From assembly GCA_034006985.1 (NCBI GenBank), contig JAVERT010000009.1, positions 29,181 to 93,180 on the forward strand: a stretch of DNA of 64,000 nucleotides. The letters are read 5' to 3'. Both the position numbers and the translations under genes were made by a program. A model generated the notes under the pieces. The model did not search any database. It had not been told where the DNA came from and saw nothing but the letters and a program-made list of their open reading frames with translations. This stretch comes from Gudongella sp034006985 (lineage in GTDB: Bacteria; Bacillota; Clostridia; Tissierellales; Tissierellaceae). Positions 25,090-33,162 of this stretch are shown here, one piece after another. Positions within the stretch are counted from its first letter, which is position 1, and each line of letters starts with the position of its first letter.

Positions 25090-25488
25090 TTGAAAAAGAT
25101 GTTAGTAATAGGAGTATTGGTACTTACAATGGTAGTAGGAGCATTTGCTGTATATGCAGATTCACCTAATAAGAATGTATTCGCGTTTGGAAGAGGATAT
25201 GGCCATATGAATGGAAATGAATTTAATAGAGGGATAGATTTAAATGATGAAGAAAGAGAACAATGGATAAACGAGGGGCAAGAAGGAAGAATCGAGTATA
25301 GAGAAGAAAGAGTAAATAATGCTCTTAAAAATGGAACTATCACAGAAGAACAAGCAACTAAGTGGAGAGAACATTTTACCGAAATGGACGAATTCTATGA
25401 AGAAAGTGGATATATAGGAGGCTCTTGCTATGAAGGGTCAGTAGGTAGAGGATATGGTCGTGGAATGATGGGTAGATATGATTATTAA
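25090..25488 (+). CDS. Small secreted protein of the copper island, possibly DUF2680-like
   Basis: Protein of 132 residues with a signal peptide (LVIGVLVLTMVVGAFAVYA, cleavage near residue 23). The mature part is 110 residues: a Gly/His/Met stretch (GRGYGHMNGNEF), two charged helices (about 50-98, including KNGTITEEQATKWREHF) and a Gly/Arg/Met tail (GRGYGRGMMGRYDY). The helical part recalls DUF2680 and CpxP/Spy-like envelope proteins, but I am not sure of the family. TTG at 25090 is preceded by GAAAGGAGAGG. It lies between the kinase and regulator genes in the opposite direction. A role in sensing or binding copper outside the cell is inferred from position and composition. Confidence 0.65.
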   Translation: MKKMLVIGVLVLTMVVGAFAVYADSPNKNVFAFGRGYGHMNGNEFNRGIDLNDEEREQWINEGQEGRIEYREERVNNALKNGTITEEQATKWREHFTEMDEFYEESGYIGGSCYEGSVGRGYGRGMMGRYDY

Positions 25489-25504
25489 TAAATAAGCAAA
25501 ACTT

Positions 25505-25541
25505 AAAAAAACTAAGGACTTTTAAATATCCTTGGTTTTTT
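25505..25541. terminator. Shared terminator between the secreted protein and the response regulator
   Basis: ACTAAGGA (25511-25518) pairs with TCCTTGGT (25529-25536) with one G-U pair; runs of A and T outside extend the stem and allow use by both converging genes. Confidence 0.8.
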
Positions 25542-25579
25542 TCTTATTTTATGGAGAAATAATATAAGATAAAACTTAA

Positions 25580-26278
25580 CTATTTTTGAGGATTAAATCT
25601 ATAACCTACCCCATAGACGGTTTGTATATATTTTGGAGATTTTGGGTTATTTTCGATCTTATACCGAATGTTTTTTATATGTGTATCTATAGTTCTATCA
25701 AATCCTTCATAATCATATCCAAATGATGCTTCAATTAATTGTTCCCTAGACAAGATATGGTCTGCATTAGAAACCAATGCTATTAAAATTTTAAATTCAT
25801 TTGAAGTTAAACTAATTCCATCGCCTGATTTTTTTACTTCCATTTTGTCAACTTCAATCTCTAAATCTCCATTGTTAAAATATAGTCTTTCAGCTAGTGG
25901 ACTGTTATCTCTATAGGATCTTCTAAGCAATGCTTTTACACGGCTGACTAATTCTCTTGGGCTAAAGGGTTTTGATACATAATCATCTGCACCTATAGAT
26001 AAACCAGTGATTTTATCTTCTTCTTCCGTTTTAGCTGTCAACATTATAATTGGCACATCGGATATAGCTCTTATTTTTTTACATACTTCTTCTCCGGATA
26101 AAATTGGTATCATCAAATCTAGAATTATGAAATGGATAGTTTTCTCATTAAATAATTCAATTGCCTTCTCACCATCAGTTGCTACAAATACATTGAATTT
26201 TTCTTTTTTTAAATATGCAACTATTACATCAGAAATATTTTTTTCATCTTCGACTACTAAAATATTTATATTGTCCAA
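25580..26278 (-). CDS. OmpR-family response regulator of the copper island
   Basis: Two-domain regulator of about 232 residues: receiver with phospho-acceptor Asp54 (ILDLMIP), acidic pocket at Glu10-Asp11 and Lys in SKPFSPREL, then a winged-helix DNA-binding domain ending in the family's VYGVGYRFNPQK. I favour TTG at 26278, spaced after GAGGTGAA on the minus strand; the GTG at 26287 lies within that site. It is the natural partner of the kinase at 23578-24945, although a gene in the opposite direction sits between them. Likely targets are the promoters at 18657-18688 and 25034-25059. Confidence 0.9.
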   Translation of the reverse strand: MDNINILVVEDEKNISDVIVAYLKKEKFNVFVATDGEKAIELFNEKTIHFIILDLMIPILSGEEVCKKIRAISDVPIIMLTAKTEEEDKITGLSIGADDYVSKPFSPRELVSRVKALLRRSYRDNSPLAERLYFNNGDLEIEVDKMEVKKSGDGISLTSNEFKILIALVSNADHILSREQLIEASFGYDYEGFDRTIDTHIKNIRYKIENNPKSPKYIQTVYGVGYRFNPQK

Positions 26279-26343
26279 TAAATTCACCTCAATTTTAATA
26301 TACCCTAAAAATCAAAAAAATGTAAAAACATTTTAGTAGTTTT

Positions 26344-26454
26344 AAATAGTTACAGAAGCTGTATTGTCTATGTTATCCGATAAAAATACACTGTATAAAA
26401 AGTTAGAAGAATACAAACAAACAATGAATGTTAAAGATTATAAGAAAAATTGAC
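26344..26454 (+). pseudogene. Remnant of the M20 amidohydrolase (3' end only)
   Basis: Decodes to IVTEAVLSMLSDK...LYKKLEEYKQTM...DYKKN followed by TGA, matching residues about 386-420 of the intact protein at 17136-18413 with a few substitutions. No start or upstream part exists; the sequence to the left belongs to the copper island. Confidence 0.85.
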
Positions 26455-26681
26455 TCGATATAGAATAGTATAGAATAGAACAAGTAAATTGGTTTAAGAA
26501 ATTAGTGAGAATCGAGTCTTTTTACCACAAAGCTTTTTTATCCAGGTAAATCTTTTAATTGTGAATTGTGATTTGTCTCTAATAATCTGGAGAATTCATT
26601 ATTTTTTGATGAAATTCGTCTTCTTTAGCTAGAATCTCAATATGGGATTCTAGTTCTTTTTTTAGAGTACTATTTTCTATT
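26344..26681. repeat. Right direct repeat flanking the copper island
   Basis: Starts with a decayed copy of the last 35 codons of the M20 gene (26344-26454, now ending at an early TGA), then about 125 bases absent from the left copy, then the 3' end of the cyclodeaminase-like gene (from 26579). The extra bases contain GACTCGAT (26452-26459) and its inverse ATCGAGTC (26511-26518), and a stretch resembling one end of the MITE-like elements (26556-26577). Confidence 0.85.
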
Positions 26682-27094
26682 AGATTTAAGTTGTTTTTTA
26701 AAATTGAGACAAGCCCATCTAAAGATACTTTAGCAAGATTTATAGCTATGCTTAAGTCAGTAGATAGCAAACTATTAGAGTTGCTTTTTAGAATTAGACC
26801 AATTCTATAAACTCTTTTACATAAATAAGCTTTGTCTTTTAAGAAATAGATTGAGTTTAAATCTTCTTTTAAAACATTATTTAGTATTGTAAAGTCAACT
26901 TTTAATTGTTGCAATTCGTCCCAAAATTTCATAAATTGAATATCAGATAGACCGTAAAATTTATTTAGAGACTGCTTAATAACCATTTGCATTATTTCAC
27001 AAGCCATTGCTGTCGATAATAAAGCCCCAGTTTTTCCATTGATAGATATTTGATCATTATTTTCTGTATCTGCAAGTAAAGTTAAATAATTCAT
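26579..27094 (-). CDS. Divergent cyclodeaminase/cyclohydrolase-like protein
   Basis: All-helical protein of 171 residues. The order and spacing of helices, especially a C-terminal segment with NSNSLLSTDLSIAINLA then VSILKNNLNLI (about 115-148), recall the FTCD_C family (formimidoyl-tetrahydrofolate cyclodeaminase and methenyl-tetrahydrofolate cyclohydrolase). The N-terminal Gly-rich PGGGS loop of active members is missing (NGKTGALLSTAMA instead), so activity is doubtful. I choose the ATG at 27094, six bases after AAGGAGGGG; the TTG at 27100 touches that site. Before the copper island arrived it would have converged with the nucleoside operon. Family assignment moderate, function open. Confidence 0.55.
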   Translation of the reverse strand: MNYLTLLADTENNDQISINGKTGALLSTAMACEIMQMVIKQSLNKFYGLSDIQFMKFWDELQQLKVDFTILNNVLKEDLNSIYFLKDKAYLCKRVYRIGLILKSNSNSLLSTDLSIAINLAKVSLDGLVSILKNNLNLIENSTLKKELESHIEILAKEDEFHQKIMNSPDY

Positions 27095-27212
27095 GGACAA
27101 CCCCTCCTTTAGAATAATAGTTAGCTCAACTTATCCATATCATAATTTCACAAGAAAATCAATCTAATTATCTTATTTTTTGCTCTTGAATTTTGGAGGA
27201 ATTTATGGTAAA

Positions 27213-27261
27213 TTGTATATATGTTGTATAAGCGAAACACACCAGGCACTATATATAGTAT
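27213..27261 (+). promoter_or_regulatory. Candidate NrdR operator upstream of nrdJ
   Basis: CACTATATATAGTA (27247-27260) is a near-perfect match to the palindromic NrdR box. A weaker partner, TTGTATATATGTTG (27213-27226), lies 34 bases upstream centre to centre, about three helical turns, as paired NrdR boxes usually do. This fits repression of a ribonucleotide reductase gene. Confidence 0.5.
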
Positions 27262-27295
27262 CTGCTATGTTTAACATTAGAATTGGAGGAGGTCA

Positions 27296-29431
27296 TTGAA
27301 ATTGCTTAAGGTTGAGAAGAGAAACAAGCAAATTGTAGATTTTGAACCAGACAAAATTGCTATTGCAGTAGAAAAAGCTATGAATGAAACTGACAAAGGA
27401 ATTGATAAAGAATTAGCAAAACAGATTGGTGAAAATGCTATTTTGGTATTTGAAGGTAGAGAGTCTGTTAATATTGAAGAAATACAAGACTATGTAGAAA
27501 TTGAATTAATGAAATCAAGACCTGAAGTTGCCAGGAAGTATATTATATATCGTGAAGAGAGAGCCAAGCTTAGAGAACAAGGTTGGAATATGACTGATCT
27601 TCAAAGGGATATTTATGAAAAAAAGTATAGATATGACTCCGAGAGTTTTGATGATTTTCTTAATAGAGTAAGTGGTGGGAATAATCCGATTAAAAAAGCT
27701 ATAAAAGATAAAAAATTCATGCCAGCAGGTAGGATCTTAGCAGGCAGAGGATTAGATAAATTTGGAAGAAAAATTACGCTCAGTAACTGTTATGTAATGC
27801 CTAAGGTAGAAGATAATATTGAATCTATTTTTGATACAGCAAAGTATTTAGCACGTACTTATTCATATGGCGGTGGAGTAGGGCTTACATTATCAAAGTT
27901 AAGACCAAAGGGATCACGAGTAAATAATGCAGCTGCTACAACTACTGGTGCAGTAAGCTTTATGGATCTTTATTCAATGGTAACAGGCCTTATTGGCATG
28001 AGAGGTCGTAGAGGGGCATTAATGCTCAATTTAGATTGCAATCATCCTGATATTGAAGATTTTATAAATGTTAAAAATGACCTTAAGAAAGTTAATTATG
28101 CTAATATATCTGTAAATGTTGATGATAAATTTATGGAGGCTGTAAGAGATGACCTTGACTATGAATTATATTTTAAGGTTGAATCAACTGGAGAAGAAAT
28201 CAAGAATACAATTAGAGCTAGAGATTTATTTAGAAAACTTGCTATAAACAATTGGAATATGGCGGAGCCTGGAATCTTATATAAAGATAATATCGATTCA
28301 TGGCATATGATGAGTAATGATAAGACATTTGAATTTGCAGGAGTTAATCCTTGTGCAGAAGAGACTCTTCCTGCATTTGGTAGCTGTAATCTTTCATCTA
28401 TAAACCTAAGTAATTTTGTAAAAGATCCATTTACCAAATATGCTAGATTTGAATTTGAAAAATTTGGAGAGCTTGTTAGAAATGGAGTAATCTATTTAAA
28501 TGAAGTTCTTGATGAAAATATGGAACTACATCCATTGATTCAACAAAGAGAAATGTCAAGAGACCTTAGACAAATTGGACTTGGAATAATGGGTCTAGCA
28601 GATATGTTTATAAAAATGGGAATTAAATATGGTGGTAGTGAATCTCTTTCCTTAATTCATCAAATGGGTAGAACAATGATAAATGAAGCACTAAGAGCTT
28701 CAGCAATGCTAGCAGAAAAAGATGGCCCATTCCCAAGATTTGATCTTGATGCAGTTTTAGAATCAAAATTCATTCAAGAAAATGCAGATAGAGATGTTAT
28801 TGAGCTTATAAAAGAGCATGGACTAAGAAATTCTCAACTTTTAACAATACCTCCAACTGGTTCTATATCAACATTAATTGGATGTAGTAATGGCGTTGAG
28901 CCAATATTCCAAGTTTCTTATACTAGAAAATCAGAGTCGCTTCATAGTGAAGATACTTATTACAAGGTATTTACCTCAATAATAAAAGAGTATATGGATG
29001 AAAATGGGATTTCTTATGAAGAGGAGTTACCAGACTTTATAATAACAACTTCAAACCTAGAATATAAAGAAAGAATTGAAGTTCAGTCAACATGGCAACA
29101 ATATATTGATGCAAGCATATCTTCAACTGTAAATGTACCCTATGAATTTAGTGTTGAAGATGTAGAAGCATTGTATCTTTATGCATGGGAAAAAGGATTA
29201 AAAGGAATAACCATATATAGAGATGGCTGTGCAAGAAGTGGTATTTTAATTACAAATAATAATAAGAGTAACTTAGATAAGATAGAAGAACTTCAGGAAC
29301 AGATTAGTAGACTTGCTCAAGAACAATTAAAAGCAGATCCTGATACATGCCCAATGTGTGGAGGAACATTAAATCATACAGGTGGATGTGCCGAGTGTCA
29401 GGAATGTGGGTATAGTCCTTGCGCGGTGTAA
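27296..29431 (+). CDS. nrdJ: Adenosylcobalamin-dependent ribonucleotide reductase (class II)
   Basis: Class II ribonucleotide reductase of 711 residues, making deoxyribonucleotides with a radical derived from adenosylcobalamin and without oxygen. Residues 1-90 form an ATP-cone regulatory domain (KVEKRNKQIVDFEPDKIA). The active-site motifs are SNCYV with Cys165, NPCAE with the radical Cys353 and nearby SCNLSS; PPTGSIS binds phosphate. The tail has two Cys pairs (CPMCGG...CAECQECG), a reducing or zinc-binding arm. TTG at 27296 follows GGAGGAGGT. A candidate NrdR box lies upstream. It is a single-gene unit. Confidence 0.95.
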   Translation: MKLLKVEKRNKQIVDFEPDKIAIAVEKAMNETDKGIDKELAKQIGENAILVFEGRESVNIEEIQDYVEIELMKSRPEVARKYIIYREERAKLREQGWNMTDLQRDIYEKKYRYDSESFDDFLNRVSGGNNPIKKAIKDKKFMPAGRILAGRGLDKFGRKITLSNCYVMPKVEDNIESIFDTAKYLARTYSYGGGVGLTLSKLRPKGSRVNNAAATTTGAVSFMDLYSMVTGLIGMRGRRGALMLNLDCNHPDIEDFINVKNDLKKVNYANISVNVDDKFMEAVRDDLDYELYFKVESTGEEIKNTIRARDLFRKLAINNWNMAEPGILYKDNIDSWHMMSNDKTFEFAGVNPCAEETLPAFGSCNLSSINLSNFVKDPFTKYARFEFEKFGELVRNGVIYLNEVLDENMELHPLIQQREMSRDLRQIGLGIMGLADMFIKMGIKYGGSESLSLIHQMGRTMINEALRASAMLAEKDGPFPRFDLDAVLESKFIQENADRDVIELIKEHGLRNSQLLTIPPTGSISTLIGCSNGVEPIFQVSYTRKSESLHSEDTYYKVFTSIIKEYMDENGISYEEELPDFIITTSNLEYKERIEVQSTWQQYIDASISSTVNVPYEFSVEDVEALYLYAWEKGLKGITIYRDGCARSGILITNNNKSNLDKIEELQEQISRLAQEQLKADPDTCPMCGGTLNHTGGCAECQECGYSPCAV

Positions 29432-29432
29432 A

Positions 29433-29740
29433 TCAATTCACAGAGCATAATTCACAAATTACAATGAAAAGATAGAGTAAAAAAATAGGGACGTAGCTTT
29501 GCTCGCCCGGAAAATACAAAAAGAAAGATCTTCGATAAGCTCAGATGACAAAAACATTTGTCATCCTGAGCATAGCGTGAGGATCTTTCTTTTAATTTTG
29601 ACTTGAATCTCAGCTATCCTGAGTGTAACGAAGGGTCTTTCTATCCCCTCTAGACTATTTTGTCCAAGATTTTGTGCGTATCTCCATCTTTGATTTTGAT
29701 ATATTCAATTGATAGAATATGATTTGTGATTTGTCAATTG
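29433..29740. repeat. MITE-like repeat element 1
   Basis: AT-rich, non-coding element of about 308 bp. Its ends are imperfect inverted repeats rich in ATTCACAA (left, 29433-29470) and TTTGTGAT (right, 29718-29740). Inside, 29519-29593 forms a long hairpin: AAGAAAGATC, GCTCAG and ATGACAAA on one side pair with TTTGTCAT, CTGAGC and GATCTTTCTT on the other. A further copy of the TCCTGAG...TCTTTCT unit follows at about 29612-29642. It resembles element 2 at 47335-47508. No coding sequence. Confidence 0.7.
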
Positions 29741-30012
29741 TATTTAAAATTTCTCGACAAGTTGGGTAGGGATTTTTTTAATATAAATTTTTAAATTACA
29801 GTAATATTGGTTTAAAGTAAAGAAAGGGTTACAGATGTTAGGAAATCGTTGTCAAGTGTATTTGACTACTGCGATAAATGACTAAAATTAAGGATTATAT
29901 GCCTACGAAATAAATTTTGTTAAGAAAAAAGTAGTTTGAATAATCCAATAAAGATGATAGAATAATAAAGAGTAACGGTACTCAAGAAATTACATAGAAA
30001 GGAGTAATACTT
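29741..30012. other. AT-rich gap before the opp operon
   Basis: Together with element 1 this makes a 581-base gap without a gene (29432-30012). Apart from the promoter at 29936-29963 I see no gene, RNA motif or strong hairpin in this part. Confidence 0.4.
29936..29963 (+). promoter_or_regulatory. Candidate promoter of the opp operon
   Basis: TTGAAT (29936-29941) and TAGAAT (29958-29963) with a 16-base spacer, 50 bases before the oppB start. Confidence 0.5.
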
Positions 30013-30939
30013 TTGAAATCATTCTACTTAAAACGCATTGTTTCAATGATAATTACAATAATTTTAATTACTATGTTGACCTTTACAATGATGCACTCTA
30101 TTCCAGGAGGTCCTTTTACTAGAGAAAGACCAGTACCGGATGAAATCATGCGTGCCTTAAATGAAAAATACAATTTAGATGATCCATTGCCTGTACAATA
30201 CTTAAAGTATATGAAGGGATTAGTAACATTTGACTTAGGCCCATCATATTCAAAAATTGGTACATCTGTAAACGACTTAATAGAATCAGGATTTCCTATA
30301 TCAGCTAAAATAGGTTTACTGGCATCTCTTCTAATTGTTGTATTGGGGATACCACTGGGGGTAATTTCAGCTCTTAAACAGAATAAACCAATAGATTACT
30401 TTGTAATGTTTATGGCCACACTGGGGATAACAGTCCCAAGTTTTGTAATTGCCACGATTATAATATATTTCTTTGCAGGGAAGCTCGGGTGGATACCAAG
30501 TTTTGGTTTAAGTTCACCTGCAAGTTATATAGGACCAGTAATAGCATTAGCAGGTTATTCACTGTCTTTTGTAACTAGACTTACAAGATCAAGTATGCTT
30601 GAAGTGTTAAGGCAGGATTATATTAGAACTGCAAGAGCAAATGGAATCAAAGAATTCACAGTAATAATGAAGCATGCTGTAAGAAATGCACTTATACCTG
30701 TGGTAACTTATGTAGGACCAATGGTGGCAGCAATATTAACAGGCTCCTTTGTAGTGGAGAAGATATTTGCAATTCCTGGCCTTGGTCGTCATTTTGTTGA
30801 AAGTGTTACAAATAGAGATTATACAACTATAATGGGTATTACTGTGTTTTATGCAGTATTTTATTTGATAACAATTTTCTTTGTAGATATTGCATATGCA
30901 TGGATAGATCCACGAATAAAGCTAGGGGATGGTGAATAG
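30013..30939 (+). CDS. oppB: Oligopeptide ABC transporter permease OppB
   Basis: Membrane permease of 308 residues (BPD_transp_1, OppB/DppB type) with six hydrophobic segments. It has the family's N-terminal MLTFTMMHSIPGGPF region and the coupling-loop motif with LRQDYIRTARANGIKE at about residues 200-215. TTG at 30013 has AAAGGAG nine bases upstream. It leads the order oppB-C-D-F-A, with the binding protein last. The operon imports peptides, a natural carbon source for an amino-acid fermenter. Confidence 0.92.
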   Translation: MKSFYLKRIVSMIITIILITMLTFTMMHSIPGGPFTRERPVPDEIMRALNEKYNLDDPLPVQYLKYMKGLVTFDLGPSYSKIGTSVNDLIESGFPISAKIGLLASLLIVVLGIPLGVISALKQNKPIDYFVMFMATLGITVPSFVIATIIIYFFAGKLGWIPSFGLSSPASYIGPVIALAGYSLSFVTRLTRSSMLEVLRQDYIRTARANGIKEFTVIMKHAVRNALIPVVTYVGPMVAAILTGSFVVEKIFAIPGLGRHFVESVTNRDYTTIMGITVFYAVFYLITIFFVDIAYAWIDPRIKLGDGE

Positions 30940-30943
30940 ACTT

Positions 30944-32131
30944 ATGTCAAAAGAAAAATTTGTATTTATAGAAAAAACAGGAGAAGATACTGAAGCAATA
31001 AGACCAAGTCTTACTTACTGGCAAGATGCGTGGAGAAGACTTAGAAAGAATAAATTATCTGTTATTGGAATGTTCACAGTTGTGCTTATAATTTTATTTG
31101 GATTTGCAGGGCCTAAGTTTACAAATTTTTCATATTCTGATCAAGTAAATAAGTACAAAAACTTACCACCTAGATTAGAATTATATGAAGCAGGGGATAA
31201 GTACTTTTATGTTTCAAATGACTACAATATGTTTTTAGTAGAAGAAGATGGAACATTAATTGATAGACTTAATTTAAACCCTCTTAAAAGGGATATGATA
31301 AATAAAATATACACATATGATCTAGGAGAGGAAGAAGTAAAACTAGATTTTTCCTATAACATATTACCTAGTAAACAGGGTTATGATTATGATTTTACTA
31401 TTGAATATAATGGCCAAGTAGTAGAACAGCCTGTTGCTACAAAGTGGAATAAGGTGTATCTATTTGGTACCGATTCACTTGGCAGGGATTTACTTACAAG
31501 AGTTATGTATGGAGCACAAATATCACTTCTTGTAGCTTTTATTGCCACAATTGCAAATCTATTTATTGGAGTTATATATGGTTCAATATCAGGCTATGAG
31601 GGTGGAAGAGTAGACAATATAATGATGAGAATTGTTGATATCATAAACTCTGTACCGTTAGTACTTTATGTAATCCTCTTAATGGTTTGGTTTAGAGGTG
31701 GTGGATTATGGAATATTATCATAGCATTAGCTAGTGTTTATTGGGTATCTATGGCGAGACTTGTAAGAGGTCAGATGCTTTCCTTAAAAGAGCAGGAATT
31801 TGTACTTGCAGCTAGAGTAATGGGAGTATCGAAGGCAAAGATTATATTTAGACATTTAATACCTAATGCAATGGGTCCAATAATTGTTTCTATAGCTATG
31901 ATGATACCATCAGCAGTTTTTACAGAGGCATTTTTAAGCTTCATTGGTCTTGGAGTATCAGCACCGAAGGCTTCTTGGGGTACATTGGCAAACGCAGCAT
32001 TATCTGGATTGACAACATATCCTTATCAATTGTTCTTCCCAGCATTGTCAATTGCATTTACGATGTTAGCATTTAACTTTATTGGTGATGGTTTAAGAGA
32101 TGCGCTTGATCCAAGATTGAGAAAAGGATAG
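30944..32131 (+). CDS. oppC: Oligopeptide ABC transporter permease OppC
   Basis: Membrane permease of 395 residues (OppC/DppC type). After the first membrane helix (about 42-60) it carries an unusually large outer segment of roughly 110 residues (about 62-170), then the standard five-helix core with the coupling loop SLKEQEFVLAARVMGVSK. I use the ATG at 30944; GGTGA lies eight bases before it, and the upstream ATG at 30929 has no site of its own. Its start overlaps the region of the oppB stop. Longer OppC forms with an extra outer domain are known in Firmicutes. Confidence 0.92.
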   Translation: MSKEKFVFIEKTGEDTEAIRPSLTYWQDAWRRLRKNKLSVIGMFTVVLIILFGFAGPKFTNFSYSDQVNKYKNLPPRLELYEAGDKYFYVSNDYNMFLVEEDGTLIDRLNLNPLKRDMINKIYTYDLGEEEVKLDFSYNILPSKQGYDYDFTIEYNGQVVEQPVATKWNKVYLFGTDSLGRDLLTRVMYGAQISLLVAFIATIANLFIGVIYGSISGYEGGRVDNIMMRIVDIINSVPLVLYVILLMVWFRGGGLWNIIIALASVYWVSMARLVRGQMLSLKEQEFVLAARVMGVSKAKIIFRHLIPNAMGPIIVSIAMMIPSAVFTEAFLSFIGLGVSAPKASWGTLANAALSGLTTYPYQLFFPALSIAFTMLAFNFIGDGLRDALDPRLRKG

Positions 32132-32142
32132 GGAGATAATAT

Positions 32143-33162
32143 ATGGAAAAAAATAACGAATATATATTGGAAGTAAAAAATTTAAAAACATCTTTCTATA
32201 CTCACGTTGGAGAGGTTCAAGCGGTTAGAGGCCTTGATTTTAATCTTAAAAAAGGAGATGTTTTAGGGATTGTTGGAGAGTCAGGAAGTGGAAAGAGTGT
32301 TACTGCACTTTCTATTATTAGATTGATTGATCATCCAGGCAAAATCAAGGAAGGCCAAATTATTTTTGACGGAGAAGACATTACTAATTATAGTGATTCT
32401 AAGATGTCAAATATGAGAGGGAACGATATAGCTATGATTTTCCAGGATCCTATGACTTCTTTAAATCCTGTATTTAGGATAAGAGATCAAATGGTTGAAG
32501 TAATAAGAAGACATCAAAAGCTAAATCGTAGAGAAGCTATACAAAAAGCTATAGAAATGTTAGAGTTAGTTGGGATTCCAGAGCCAAAGGGAAGAATAAA
32601 ATCATATCCACATGAGTTTTCAGGTGGTATGAGACAAAGAGTAATGATTGCAACAGCTTTATCATGTAATCCAAAGCTCCTTATTGCAGATGAGCCAACA
32701 ACGGCACTTGATGTTACTATACAAGCACAAATTTTGGATATAATGAGAGATATTTCAACAAAGTTAGATACGGCAATCATACTTATTACACATGACTTAG
32801 GGGTTATTGCAGAAACTTGCAAGGATTTGATAGTAATGTATGGTGGAATGCCAATGGAAAAAGGTACTGTACTAGATATTTTTGATAGTCCACAGCACCC
32901 TTATACAGTGGGACTTTTAAAATCTGTTCCTCGTATGGATAAACATGAAAAGGGAAGATTAAACCCTATAGCAGGCTCACCCCCAGATTTATTAGCACCA
33001 CCTAAGGGGTGCCCATTTTCACCTCGATGTCCGCATACAATGCAGATATGTACAGAGGAAGCGCCACCGATGTTTAAAGCTGGCGAAAACCATACTTCAG
33101 CATGTTGGTTACTTCATAAGGATGCACCAGAGGTTGAAGGATATAGAAAGGAGGCTTTATAG
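32143..33162 (+). CDS. oppD: Oligopeptide ABC transporter ATPase OppD
   Basis: ATPase of 339 residues. It has Walker A GESGSGKS (about 46), signature FSGGMRQR (about 160), Walker B LLIADEPTTALD, and the C-terminal oligopeptide-transporter extension with the Cys pattern CPFSPRCPHTMQIC that binds an iron-sulfur cluster or zinc in some members. It starts 11 bases after oppC with GGGAGA upstream and ends directly against oppF. It drives transport together with OppF at the inner face of the membrane. Confidence 0.94.
   Translation: MEKNNEYILEVKNLKTSFYTHVGEVQAVRGLDFNLKKGDVLGIVGESGSGKSVTALSIIRLIDHPGKIKEGQIIFDGEDITNYSDSKMSNMRGNDIAMIFQDPMTSLNPVFRIRDQMVEVIRRHQKLNRREAIQKAIEMLELVGIPEPKGRIKSYPHEFSGGMRQRVMIATALSCNPKLLIADEPTTALDVTIQAQILDIMRDISTKLDTAIILITHDLGVIAETCKDLIVMYGGMPMEKGTVLDIFDSPQHPYTVGLLKSVPRMDKHEKGRLNPIAGSPPDLLAPPKGCPFSPRCPHTMQICTEEAPPMFKAGENHTSACWLLHKDAPEVEGYRKEAL

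Noticed and set aside
18524..26343. Copper island as an insertion sequence or integrative element with its own mobility genes
   Set aside because: No transposase, integrase, resolvase or tRNA target is present, and the flanks are duplicated chromosomal gene ends and not terminal inverted repeats.
27100..27296. Cobalamin riboswitch upstream of nrdJ
   Set aside because: The gap is only about 200 bases and contains no B12-box-like GCCACTG sequence; the palindromic NrdR-like box explains the region better.
29433..29740. CRISPR array or tandem-repeat array
   Set aside because: The repeated units are few, partly inverted and irregularly spaced, without spacer structure; a MITE-like element with hairpins fits better.
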